Shown in pieces: positions 1 to 6,825 of a stretch of DNA of 8,267 bases. Source of the stretch: Clostridia bacterium. Its GTDB lineage: Bacteria; Bacillota_A; Clostridia; Oscillospirales; CAG-272. The stretch spans positions 1 to 8,267 of the forward strand of contig JAFXWT010000088.1 in assembly GCA_017542695.1 (NCBI GenBank), read 5' to 3'. Under the pieces are notes generated by a model. The model ran no database searches, was not told where the DNA came from, and saw nothing but the letters and a program-made list of their open reading frames with translations. Within the stretch, counting starts at the first letter, position 1. Each line of letters begins with the position of its first letter. The translations under genes and the position numbers were made by a program.

Positions 1-877
1 AAATGAGGAACATAAACAAAATGATTATTCCTATCGGCATAAACAGAGTCGAAAGCATGAACGTCACGCCGATCACGAGCAGTACGCACAGCAAGGCCAT
101 AAAGTTTTTGCCCAGACCGATCATCGCGAAGAGGAAAGAGTTTTTGATTATCTTCCACACGGAAAGCTCAAACGTGACGAGCATCGTGTACATGTAAAAG
201 CGCATGAACAGGTAGAGCATCATCATAATGAGCGACGCAAAGAAGAGAATGTAATACGTCTGATAATTCACGATGTAGAAATATATCGAGTACACCGAAA
301 GCCCGAGGACGACCGTGTCAAATATGCCGATCGCAAGTCCCTGCTTTATGTTCTGCTTTATCGCCGACTTGAAATCATCCCACAGGAAAAGATGCTCGCC
401 GCGTACGAGATTTTTCATCAGATACGCGCACCCCGTGTTCACAAGTCCGAACGTGACGAGCAGCAGCGCCGATATGCCAAACAGCACGTAGTCGATCCAC
501 GAATATGCCGTCGCCGTTCCCATAACTCCGTGAACGCCGATCATGTTCATCAGCGACGGAGTCGTGCCCGTGATAGTCTGTATGCCGTACACGACAGGGT
601 AAAACTGACTTTGCGGCGCCGTCGCCGCGTGGCTGAAATTGCCCGAAATTGCGAGCAGCAGCGTCAGCAGCGGGAAATTGCCGAAAATGTAGAGCCAGTT
701 GATATTTATGATGTACTTTATGCGTCTGCCGAAGAGCTTAAAGAAATTTTTGGCGTTGTAGTCGTCAATCTTGATCGTGTCGTCCTTGTCTACGCCCTTT
801 CCGTCGCGCGTCAGCCATCGGAAGAACAGCGGTCCTTTTTTCTTTTTCGGCTCTTCGATGTTGTTCTGATTATCCAA
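1..877 (-). CDS. DUF624/YesL-family integral membrane protein, partial (C-terminus outside window)
   Basis: Translating the minus strand from TTG at 877 gives 292 open codons that run off the window start. The N-terminus is charged and cytoplasm-like (EEPKKKKGP, then a basic/acidic stretch to about residue 55). Hydrophobic segments follow at about 58-78, 130-153, 180-200, 207-235 and 260-290. The segment at 153-180 (LMKNLVRGEHLFLWDDFKSA, then IKQN) is the DUF624/YesL signature: an Arg-Gly-Glu loop, an aromatic-Asp-Phe motif and a basic residue before the next helix. DUF624 proteins are usually about 200-220 residues, so this one is longer, with an N-terminal extension and a loop at 80-128. 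Members are commonly encoded with sugar ABC transporters and polysaccharide-degrading enzymes, as in the Bacillus yes pectin cluster, and their biochemical role is unsettled. The TTG start is chosen because AAGGAG lies 7 nt upstream and no ATG/GTG fits better. It lies 84 nt downstream of the GH28 gene on the same strand. Family assignment is fairly sure; function is inference. Confidence 0.8.
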   Translation of the reverse strand, partial: MDNQNNIEEPKKKKGPLFFRWLTRDGKGVDKDDTIKIDDYNAKNFFKLFGRRIKYIININWLYIFGNFPLLTLLLAISGNFSHAATAPQSQFYPVVYGIQTITGTTPSLMNMIGVHGVMGTATAYSWIDYVLFGISALLLVTFGLVNTGCAYLMKNLVRGEHLFLWDDFKSAIKQNIKQGLAIGIFDTVVLGLSVYSIYFYIVNYQTYYILFFASLIMMMLYLFMRFYMYTMLVTFELSVWKIIKNSFLFAMIGLGKNFMALLCVLLVIGVTFMLSTLFMPIGIIILFMFLI

Positions 878-880
878 CTT

Positions 881-890
881 TTTTCTCCTT
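881..890 (-). promoter_or_regulatory. Ribosome binding site fixing the TTG start of the DUF624 gene
   Basis: On the minus strand AAGGAG (885-890) is followed by 7 nt and then TTG at 875-877. This near-consensus Shine-Dalgarno at ideal spacing supports initiation at the non-ATG codon. Confidence 0.7.
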
Positions 891-905
891 GAAAGTGATA
901 ATTCT

Positions 906-933
906 ATTTTACCGCGCTTTTTGACTTTTTCAA
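906..933 (-). promoter_or_regulatory. Candidate sigma-A promoter for the DUF624 gene
   Basis: On the minus strand TTGAAA (928-933) and TAAAAT (906-911) are separated by 16 nt and lie about 30 nt before the DUF624 start. This would let the membrane protein gene be transcribed apart from the GH28 gene. The match is imperfect in both boxes and in spacing, so read-through from the GH28 promoter is also plausible. The -35 box sits inside the loop of the inverted repeat at 914-945. Confidence 0.4.
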
Positions 934-945
934 GAGAAAAAGCGC
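914..945 (-). repeat. Perfect 9-bp inverted repeat after the GH28 stop codon
   Basis: GCGCTTTTT at 914-922 and AAAAAGCGC at 937-945 are exact reverse complements with a 14-nt loop. In the GH28 transcript the hairpin would begin 16 nt after the stop codon. It lacks a U-tract on either side, so it is not a standard intrinsic terminator. It could stabilise the mRNA 3' end, act as a weak terminator, or serve as an operator over the candidate DUF624 promoter. Confidence 0.5.
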
Positions 946-961
946 AAAATTTACGAAAAAT

Positions 962-3874
962 TTATATTTGCTCATCCGTGTCGAAGAACGCGACAAACGG
1001 ACGCACGTCGGGGCTTTTCAGCTTAACTTTGCAGTTTCTGATCTTGAAATTCTTTGCGAATCTCACCGTGAACGCGTGTCCCGCCGAAAGTCCGTGCCTG
1101 TCGTATTCGGGATATTTCGCGTCGATCGGCGTCGGGCGTTCGGGAATATGGTCAAACCCGCCCGAAAGCTCAAAGCGGCAATTCTCGAACGTGACGTTCT
1201 CGATCATCTGCGTTTCGCTCTGCCCGCACGCGATCACCTCGCGGATGTCTTTCGTGTAGCTGAACGGGTACGCGTCCTCGAATACAATGTCGCAAAAAAG
1301 CACGCCGTCAATGCGGCTCGATCTGACTTTGTCGATCCCGCGCGGCAGGCGATTTCTCGCTCCGACCGTGATGTATACGGGCGCGCCGACGTCCGTCATG
1401 TCGATGCGCTCGAACGTAATGCCCTTGACAAGCGCGCCGTCGACTGTCTCGAGCGACACACCGCAGCGGTTGACATTTTTGACGGTGCAGTCGGCTATCC
1501 GCGCGTTCATCAGGCAATAATACGTGTCCGTGCCGAATTTGATACCGCTCGCAAGCGATTGTATCATCATGTCGCGCACGTCGATGTTGTAGCATCCGAC
1601 GGGGTCTGACGACTTGAAGCATAGCCCGTCGTCGCCCGCCATAACGCAGCAGTTTTCGACAGTCATGTCGTGGCAGTCAACGGGGTCGATGCCGTCGCGG
1701 TTCGGGGTGTTCATACAGTCGAGATTGAGATTTTTCAGCGTGACGTTCCCGCTCGAAAGCGGGACGACCGTCCAGAACGCGCTGCTCTTGAAATTGATGT
1801 TTTCGACTGTTATATTGTTTGAATAAGTGATGTAAACGATATCGGGGCGCGCGTCGAGAGCACGGTGATCGTTTACGGGGTCGTTCATCTTGAAGCGGTA
1901 CCGCCCGTTTCCGTCGAGCATTCCGCCGCCTGTCACCGTGATATTCGATATGTTCTCGCCGTAGAGCAGTCCGCGCCCGAGCTGACGGTGCGCGCAAAGG
2001 GAAGTGCGCGGCTCGACGAGCGGATACTCGCCGTGATCCTGCGTGCCGAGTATCGTCGCGTCGGGCGCGACGAACACCGTTTCGTCCGTGCGGAGCATCA
2101 GCTCGCCCGAAAGGAACGTGCCGCCTTTTATCAGCACCGTGCCGCCCGTGTACGCCGCGTCGTCGAGCGCCGCCTGAATTGCCGCCGTGTCGAGCGTTTT
2201 GCCGTCGCCTTTGGCGTTATACGGTGCTTTCGTTACGTCGAACACACGACCCGCCGGTATCACTCCGCGACAGAGGTCCGCGTCGTCGTAAACTCGTATC
2301 TTGCCGATATATAGCTTCGTCTTGCCGCCGACGGTATAGCCGACTCCGCATATATCGCGCGCGGCTTTCATTTTCATTCCTCTCGCGCGGCAAGCGCCGT
2401 CGACCCACACGTCGTAGGTGCCGCGTTCAGTGTCGAATGTGAGTTTAATATAGAAGAAATTATTTGTCGGATAATAAGCCCAGTCAGTTTCCCCCGCGTA
2501 GACCTGTTTCCATTCATCGCCGCTCGATACGAACAGCGAATTCATGTAAAGCGCGACAGACGCCGCCTCGCCGCCCGACGACATCAGCGATATCTTTGCG
2601 ATGTTCCTGTCGGACGGGCGGACTTTCGTTTCGACCGAGCCGACGCACGAAATTTTCGAGAACGGATAGACCGCCGAAGCGTCGCCGCCGCGCGACGAGA
2701 GCGTCATCGAAGGGCGCGACTTCATCGGGACAGGGCGGCGAGAAAGCGCCGCGTTTTCGGACAATATGAAGTGTTCCTCGTCGAGCGTCGCGCCGCTCTC
2801 GTCGGCGACAAAGACCTCCGTGTCGTCGTATATTTTGAGATTGTCAATGTGAATTTCGCCGTCCGTTGCGTAAAATCCGACGTGCGTCGCTTTGTTTTTG
2901 ATCGGGATGCCGCGCGCGGCGCGGCGGCTGTTCAGCCATACGTCGCACTCCCCGCGCTCGCTGTCATATATGACTTTGACGAAATATTTCTCGCCGTAGG
3001 CGATCGTTTCAAGCGTTTCCGAAACGGTCGAGGTGACGGCTTTTATCTTGCCGCCGTCGATGAACACGCCACAGACATTCTCGTTTTTCTCACTGACGAA
3101 TGCGCACACGGCGTAAATGCCGCCGTCGCCGACCGGAGTGACCTCCGCGGAGCACACGATGCGATCGCCCGCGCCGTCGAGCCGCTTCTCGAGGCGGCCG
3201 CGCCCGCTTATCTTAACGAACATATTGCGTGCGTCAGCACGGTCTTTTTCAAGCGTCACGTTTTCCGAAACATCGAACGCGCCAAGCGAATCGGCAAAGT
3301 TGAACACCTCGTTGACGTAGCTTTTGTACGTTTTCTTTTTGTAAGTGCCGAGTCGTTTTTTCGGCGCTTCAGCGGATGCGAGAGGGGCGTTTTCATGCGC
3401 TTTTTTCGCTTGTGCCAGAACGAAAAAGTGATTTCCGTTGCCGACGAGCCCCGGTATGTGCACCTGCTCGCCCGACTTGAACCCCTTTTCGATAATCACG
3501 TATTTCGCGCCGGATGAAAGAGTTACCTCGTCGCCCGTTCTTTTGTATTCCGTCGCCCATTCGGGAAGCGGAGCGCCCGCGTCGAGACAAACGGAAACAA
3601 CGGCATCGCGCTCGACGTAAAAGTCGACCTCCTGCTTGTCGTCAAAGCCCTCGGCGTTCGAGTTGAACGTCATGATGTATTCCGCGCCGCGATATTTTTG
3701 AGGACACGACGCGACGGTATCTTCCGTGTTCGAGTAGACGCGGCTCCCGACGTCAAAATCGGGCAGCACGCTGTACCAGCCGCTTGTGTCCCACGGTGAA
3801 ACGAAGCGCGACATTACGGGCACTTCCGGTCTGCTCGTCGTTTTCCCCGCGTTTTTATATATGAATTTTAACAT
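962..3874 (-). CDS. Multidomain GH28-type (polygalacturonase-like) right-handed beta-helix protein
   Basis: A 970-residue protein. Residues 1-160 form a beta-rich region containing RGAEYIMTFNSN, probably an accessory module. Residues about 195-350 and 365-530 are two related beta-sandwich-like modules (see the repeat entry). The right-handed beta-helix starts near 544 with the pectate-lyase-superfamily opening VTKAPYNAKGDGKTLDTAAI. GH28-like landmarks follow: NRDGID at 725-730 (Asp727), AGDDG at 746-750 (Asp748/Asp749), LASGIKFGT at 774-782 and CGVSLETVDG at 804-813. Classical GH28 enzymes hydrolyse galacturonan using three Asp plus GHG and RIK motifs; here the His position appears to be Ser776 and the RIK position reads SLE. 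Substrate is therefore uncertain: a galacturonide or other plant-pectin oligosaccharide is inferred. There is no signal peptide (MLKFIYKNAGK), suggesting action on imported oligosaccharides. The ATG at 3874 is preferred over an in-frame TTG at 3889 because GGAGG lies 6 nt before the ATG and overlaps the TTG-initiated reading. It is followed by the DUF624 gene. Confidence 0.85.
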   Translation of the reverse strand: MLKFIYKNAGKTTSRPEVPVMSRFVSPWDTSGWYSVLPDFDVGSRVYSNTEDTVASCPQKYRGAEYIMTFNSNAEGFDDKQEVDFYVERDAVVSVCLDAGAPLPEWATEYKRTGDEVTLSSGAKYVIIEKGFKSGEQVHIPGLVGNGNHFFVLAQAKKAHENAPLASAEAPKKRLGTYKKKTYKSYVNEVFNFADSLGAFDVSENVTLEKDRADARNMFVKISGRGRLEKRLDGAGDRIVCSAEVTPVGDGGIYAVCAFVSEKNENVCGVFIDGGKIKAVTSTVSETLETIAYGEKYFVKVIYDSERGECDVWLNSRRAARGIPIKNKATHVGFYATDGEIHIDNLKIYDDTEVFVADESGATLDEEHFILSENAALSRRPVPMKSRPSMTLSSRGGDASAVYPFSKISCVGSVETKVRPSDRNIAKISLMSSGGEAASVALYMNSLFVSSGDEWKQVYAGETDWAYYPTNNFFYIKLTFDTERGTYDVWVDGACRARGMKMKAARDICGVGYTVGGKTKLYIGKIRVYDDADLCRGVIPAGRVFDVTKAPYNAKGDGKTLDTAAIQAALDDAAYTGGTVLIKGGTFLSGELMLRTDETVFVAPDATILGTQDHGEYPLVEPRTSLCAHRQLGRGLLYGENISNITVTGGGMLDGNGRYRFKMNDPVNDHRALDARPDIVYITYSNNITVENINFKSSAFWTVVPLSSGNVTLKNLNLDCMNTPNRDGIDPVDCHDMTVENCCVMAGDDGLCFKSSDPVGCYNIDVRDMMIQSLASGIKFGTDTYYCLMNARIADCTVKNVNRCGVSLETVDGALVKGITFERIDMTDVGAPVYITVGARNRLPRGIDKVRSSRIDGVLFCDIVFEDAYPFSYTKDIREVIACGQSETQMIENVTFENCRFELSGGFDHIPERPTPIDAKYPEYDRHGLSAGHAFTVRFAKNFKIRNCKVKLKSPDVRPFVAFFDTDEQI
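2282..2986 (-). repeat. Internal protein-level duplication in the GH28 protein (two beta-sandwich-like modules)
   Basis: Residues 297-351 (YFVKVIYDSERGECDVWLN ... IYDD) and 474-531 (FYIKLTFDTERGTYDVWVD ... VYDD) align along their length, offset by 177 residues. Shared elements are Y/F-x-K, D-[ST]-ERG, DVW, a following ARG, a VG(F/Y) strand and a closing (I/V)YDD. The pattern resembles concanavalin-A/LamG-like jelly-roll modules such as those near DUF1080, with the DVW strand typical of domains placed next to glycan-active enzymes. The copies are diverged, so the duplication is old. A carbohydrate-binding role is inference. Confidence 0.65.
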
Positions 3875-3880
3875 TATTAT

Positions 3881-3885
3881 CCTCC
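3881..3885 (-). promoter_or_regulatory. Ribosome binding site of the GH28 gene
   Basis: GGAGG on the minus strand, 6 nt before ATG at 3872-3874. It decides the start: the in-frame TTG at 3889 lies directly upstream of this site and would make it part of the coding sequence. Confidence 0.75.
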
Positions 3886-3911
3886 GCAAACTTTTTATAT
3901 TTTATATGAAG

Positions 3912-3940
3912 ATTATACCGCAAAGAAAAGAAAAAATCAA
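3912..3940 (-). promoter_or_regulatory. Sigma-A promoter for the GH28 gene
   Basis: On the minus strand TTGATT (3935-3940) and a perfect TATAAT (3912-3917) are separated by exactly 17 nt. Transcription would begin near 3905, giving a leader of about 30 nt that holds the GGAGG site. Together with the terminator at 4088-4120 this makes the GH28 gene the head of a transcription unit separate from the LRR gene. Confidence 0.65.
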
Positions 3941-3973
3941 TGGTTTATGTCAAAGACGAGCGATTTTTCGCAT

Positions 3974-4049
3974 CTTGACAACGCGCGCGGGCAATTATAA
4001 TTCGGGCAACGTTACCATTCCGAAAAAGAGCGTCGCGCTGTTTGTCAAG
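3974..4049. repeat. Imperfect inverted repeat upstream of the GH28 promoter
   Basis: CTTGACAA (3974-3981) plus GCGCG (3983-3987) is complementary to CGCGC (4034-4038) plus TTGTCAAG (4042-4049): 13 paired positions with a small asymmetric bulge. A weaker inner pairing, TTCGG (4001-4005) with CCGAA (4020-4024), lies within. It sits about 35 nt upstream of the GH28 -35 box and could be a regulator binding region or a structured RNA. Each arm contains TTGACA, which may simply reflect promoter-like sequence. Confidence 0.4.
3975..4001 (+). promoter_or_regulatory. Possible plus-strand promoter with perfect boxes but short spacer
   Basis: TTGACA (3975-3980) and TATAAT (3996-4001) both match the sigma-A consensus exactly, but the spacer is 15 nt, shorter than the usual 16-18. 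If active it would start a transcript near 4008 running toward the terminator at 4088-4120, with no convincing coding sequence in between. Confidence 0.3.
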
Positions 4050-4087
4050 GGAAAATGATCCTTCTCCGTCAGGGAAAGCATATAAAC

Positions 4088-4120
4088 ACAAAAAACGCAG
4101 GTATTTCCTGCGTTTTTTGT
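4088..4120 (-). terminator. Strong intrinsic terminator after the LRR gene
   Basis: A perfect 14-bp stem: 4088-4101 (ACAAAAAACGCAGG) pairs with 4107-4120 (CCTGCGTTTTTTGT), with a 5-nt loop. The GC-rich upper stem is flanked by A and T runs on either side, so on the minus strand it gives a hairpin followed by a U-tract 12 nt after the LRR stop codon. The symmetry would also let it stop plus-strand transcripts. Confidence 0.9.
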
Positions 4121-4131
4121 ATTTTATTCGA

Positions 4132-6546
4132 TCAATACGCTTCAAAAGTATAGTACGCGTGATTTGCGAAATGTTCGGCATACGTGCCGCTCTTGCCCTT
4201 GATCTTTACCTGGCGGAGCGAGTAGTACGTTGACGACTGACCTGTTGACGACGTGCTTTTAGCGAGTATGGAGAACGCGTATTTTGCGATGTATTTCACG
4301 CTGTCGGGTATGATCACCGTTTCTATCTTTTCGACTCCGGAAAGGCGATTTTTCGATATCCTCTTTGTGTTTTCGGGGAATACGATGACAGTAGCGCTGC
4401 CATTGTATTTGTAGAATACTCCGTCTCCGACGATCAGAAAATCATCCTTTTGGTTTCTCTCCCATCCTGTCGACCGGAAGGCGTTTTCACCGACGAACGA
4501 AATGCTCTTCGGCAGATTCAGCGACGTGAGCTTTGAGCACGATGAGAACGCCGACGCTCCGATGAAATTAAGCTCTCCTTCGATCTTGACTTCGGAGAGG
4601 AGAGGACATTCGGAGAACGCGTTTGCCTCGATCGCGCGGACGTTCTTCATCGTCACGCTTTTGAGCTGTGACGACGTGCCGAACGCGAGCGCACCGATAT
4701 CGGTTATGTTTTCGGGTATCACGACGTCGGTGAGCGAGTTGCATCCGAAATACGTACCGTACTGAATGGAGTTGTCAAGCGTTCCGACGTATATTTTTTC
4801 AAGGCGGCGGCAGCCGTAAAAGGCGCACGCGCCGATGTGTTCGTAGTTGTCATGAGGGAGGGAAACGAGGTTCACACAGCCCGCAAACGCGGAAGCGCCT
4901 ATCTCTTTGACGCTTGCGGGAAATTCGACTGAGGCAAGGTGCATACATTCGCCGAATGTGTTTTGCGGTATTTTTTTGACGGCACACTCTAAAACGACCT
5001 TCGTAACGCCCGATTCCGCAAAGAGCGCGGCGCAGATTTTTTCAACGCTCGCGGGTATCGTCATATTCGTCAGCGCCGTGCATTTGCTGAACGCGAAATC
5101 GCCTATCGACTTACACGAGGACGGAACCGTGATCGAGCTTATCATCTCGCATCCGCGGAATGCGTAGTTGCCGATCTTGGTGTAATTTGCGGGGAGTTTC
5201 ACGTCGGAGAGAACGGCGCAGCCCTCGAAAATGTAAGCGGGTATCTCATCTGCTCCCGAAATGTCGGCGCTGCGGAGCACCGAGCAGTTCTGAAGGGCGA
5301 ACTTGCCGATCTTTTCCGCGTTCGGAGCCGAGAACGAAAGGAGCGACGTGCAGTAGCGGAACGCATAATCTCCGATAGTCACGACCGACGAGGGTATCTC
5401 TATCTCTTTCAGCGCGCGGCAGTAGTTGAACGCGTACTGACCTATCTTTGTGACTGTAGACGGTATTATTATATCGGTAAGGGCGGAGCATGAGTCGAAC
5501 ATTCCCGTCGGGATCTCCGTCATCCCCTCGGGGAGCGTTGCCTCTTTCAGAGACGTGCAGGTACGGAACAGATAAACGCCGAGGGAGATATCGGCGCTCG
5601 GAATTTCGATCTTTTCGAGAGACGAGCACCCGAGGAATGTATAGCCGCCTATCGCTTTGAGCGACGACGGGAGGTCGATCTTTTTCAGCGCCGCCGCGTT
5701 GTAGAACGCGCCGCCGCCTATCTCGGTCACTCCGTCGGGAATATCGAGCGTTTCAAGCGAAGTGACGCCGGCAAACGCGCCGTCGCCGATCTTTTTCACG
5801 CCCGATGGAACGGAAAAGCTCTTCGCGGTTTTCGACATCGGATAAATGATAATCTCCGAGCCGTCATGATTCATCAGCACTCCGTCGGACGCGGAGAACG
5901 CGCCGTTGCCGGGCGCGACGGCAAATCCGCTGACGGCGGAACATCCGTAAAACGCGCCGTAGCCGACGGTTCTGACTTTCGACGGGATCGTAACGGTGAA
6001 GCTCGACGCCGAGTTGCCGCACGACGAAAAGGCGTATTCGCCTATCGTTTCGAGCGACGCGGCGGTCGAAAGATCATACGTCAGCTTCGAGCAGTTCCGG
6101 AACGCGCCGTAGCCGATTGACACGAGCTTTTCGGTGAATTCAAACTCGGAAAGCGCATCGCAGTCGTAAAAAGCGTATTCGCCTATTTCGCTGAGCGCCG
6201 AGCCCGTGCGGAATGTCACGGTTTTGAGCGACGTGCACGCCTCAAACGCGCTTTCTCCTATGCTCGTCACCGTGGCATAGATGTTCACCGACTGTATTTT
6301 CGTGTTTTCGGCGAATGCCGCGTATCCGATCGAATCAACGGTGTATCTTCCGTCGATCTTGTTGACGGTGACGGTCGTTTCCTCTCCGAGATATTTTGTG
6401 ATCGTCGCCTTGTTGCCGTCGTGAACGGTGTACTGGAACAGACCGTTGCCGCTCGTTTTCACTTCGTCAGCCGCCATGGCGCCGACGGCGCAAAGCGCCA
6501 GAATGAACGCGACGACAAGCGATATTATCAGAATTTTCGGTTTCAT
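4132..6546 (-). CDS. Secreted BspA-like leucine-rich repeat protein (LRR_5 type)
   Basis: An 804-residue protein. Residues 1-25 are a signal peptide: a Lys start, a hydrophobic core to about 22 and an AMA-A cleavage site; Cys19 lacks a lipobox. From about 70 to 760 it is a stack of roughly 26 repeats of about 23 residues with the BspA pattern: an IP-x-x-V strand, then K-x-IG-x-(Y/G)AF, then x-x-C-x-x-L, as in TKIGQYAFNYCRALKEIEIP. Two island breaks interrupt the stack (about 214-240, GVLMNHDGSEIIIYP; about 693-727, GVFYKYNG), plus a Ser/Thr-rich loop at 762-775. The C-terminus (GTYAEHFANHAYYTFEAY) is the usual LRR_5 cap. No LPxTG, SLH, dockerin or membrane anchor is visible, so it is probably released or held noncovalently. 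BspA-type proteins mediate binding to host, matrix or other microbes; the ligand here is unknown. The ATG at 6546 follows AAAGGA. The gene has its own promoter and terminator. Confidence 0.9.
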   Translation of the reverse strand: MKPKILIISLVVAFILALCAVGAMAADEVKTSGNGLFQYTVHDGNKATITKYLGEETTVTVNKIDGRYTVDSIGYAAFAENTKIQSVNIYATVTSIGESAFEACTSLKTVTFRTGSALSEIGEYAFYDCDALSEFEFTEKLVSIGYGAFRNCSKLTYDLSTAASLETIGEYAFSSCGNSASSFTVTIPSKVRTVGYGAFYGCSAVSGFAVAPGNGAFSASDGVLMNHDGSEIIIYPMSKTAKSFSVPSGVKKIGDGAFAGVTSLETLDIPDGVTEIGGGAFYNAAALKKIDLPSSLKAIGGYTFLGCSSLEKIEIPSADISLGVYLFRTCTSLKEATLPEGMTEIPTGMFDSCSALTDIIIPSTVTKIGQYAFNYCRALKEIEIPSSVVTIGDYAFRYCTSLLSFSAPNAEKIGKFALQNCSVLRSADISGADEIPAYIFEGCAVLSDVKLPANYTKIGNYAFRGCEMISSITVPSSCKSIGDFAFSKCTALTNMTIPASVEKICAALFAESGVTKVVLECAVKKIPQNTFGECMHLASVEFPASVKEIGASAFAGCVNLVSLPHDNYEHIGACAFYGCRRLEKIYVGTLDNSIQYGTYFGCNSLTDVVIPENITDIGALAFGTSSQLKSVTMKNVRAIEANAFSECPLLSEVKIEGELNFIGASAFSSCSKLTSLNLPKSISFVGENAFRSTGWERNQKDDFLIVGDGVFYKYNGSATVIVFPENTKRISKNRLSGVEKIETVIIPDSVKYIAKYAFSILAKSTSSTGQSSTYYSLRQVKIKGKSGTYAEHFANHAYYTFEAY

Positions 6547-6587
6547 ACCTTATCCTTTCGGGTTAATGGTGATATTTTAACAGCATA

Positions 6588-6616
6588 AGTATATCACAAA
6601 GCGCGGAGTTTTGCAA
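6588..6616 (-). promoter_or_regulatory. Sigma-A promoter for the LRR protein gene
   Basis: On the minus strand TTGCAA (6611-6616) and TATACT (6588-6593) are separated by 17 nt. Transcription would begin near 6581, giving a leader of about 35 nt with AAAGGA before the ATG at 6546. It diverges from the uppP promoter. Confidence 0.6.
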
Positions 6617-6739
6617 GATGTTTTCTTCTTTTCTTGCAGAAGCGGGAAAAGTACGCTCCGCGTCATTTTTCGCGCCGCGCGAACGTGTGCGCCGGGAGAA
6701 TATCTTTTGCTCGAGCGCATATACATATAAATAAAACCG

Positions 6740-6757
6740 CCGATTTTTCAAAATCGG
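6740..6757. repeat. Inverted repeat abutting the uppP -35 box
   Basis: CCGATTTT (6740-6747) and AAAATCGG (6750-6757) are exact reverse complements separated by 2 nt. The right arm ends immediately before the -35 hexamer TTGTAA. The placement suits an operator. A terminator role is unlikely, since no gene ends here and no good U-tract follows on the plus strand. Confidence 0.45.
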
Positions 6758-6786
6758 TTGTAATTTATATTATTTTGTGCTATAAT
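6758..6786 (+). promoter_or_regulatory. Sigma-A promoter for uppP-ftsK
   Basis: TTGTAA (6758-6763) and a perfect TATAAT (6781-6786) with a 17-nt AT-rich spacer. Transcription would begin near 6793, about 44 nt before the TTG start at 6837, with GGAGG at 6826-6830 in the leader. Confidence 0.7.
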
Positions 6787-6825
6787 CATACTGTTATACT
6801 GCGAAAGTATGCGTTCTTATGGCAC

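Noticed and set aside
392..1609. Plus-strand open frames at 392-892 and 968-1609
   Set aside because: Both are antisense to the DUF624 and GH28 genes, with Arg/His-rich compositions and no recognisable motifs.
2771..3517. Long plus-strand open frame (248 codons) opposite the GH28 gene
   Set aside because: It is antisense to a clearly recognisable beta-sandwich/GH28 coding frame, has no ribosome binding site or family resemblance, and is rich in Arg/Val/Ala as expected from the reverse frame of GC-rich codons.
3875..3889. TTG at 3889 as the GH28 start
   Set aside because: It would add only five residues, with the GGAGG site falling inside the coding sequence; ATG at 3874 has ideal spacing to that site.
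3992..4002. AATTATAATT palindrome as an operator
   Set aside because: The AT-only ten-base core is likely by chance in a promoter-rich intergenic region, and the flanking bases are not symmetric.
3945..4181. Minus-strand 78-codon frame across the GH28-LRR intergenic region
   Set aside because: It runs through the intrinsic terminator and overlaps the end of the LRR gene. It has no Shine-Dalgarno and a basic low-complexity composition.
4132..6546. Tandem DNA repeats in the LRR gene
   Set aside because: The repeat is clear only at protein level; the DNA of the units is diverged, so it is not a recent satellite or a CRISPR-like array.
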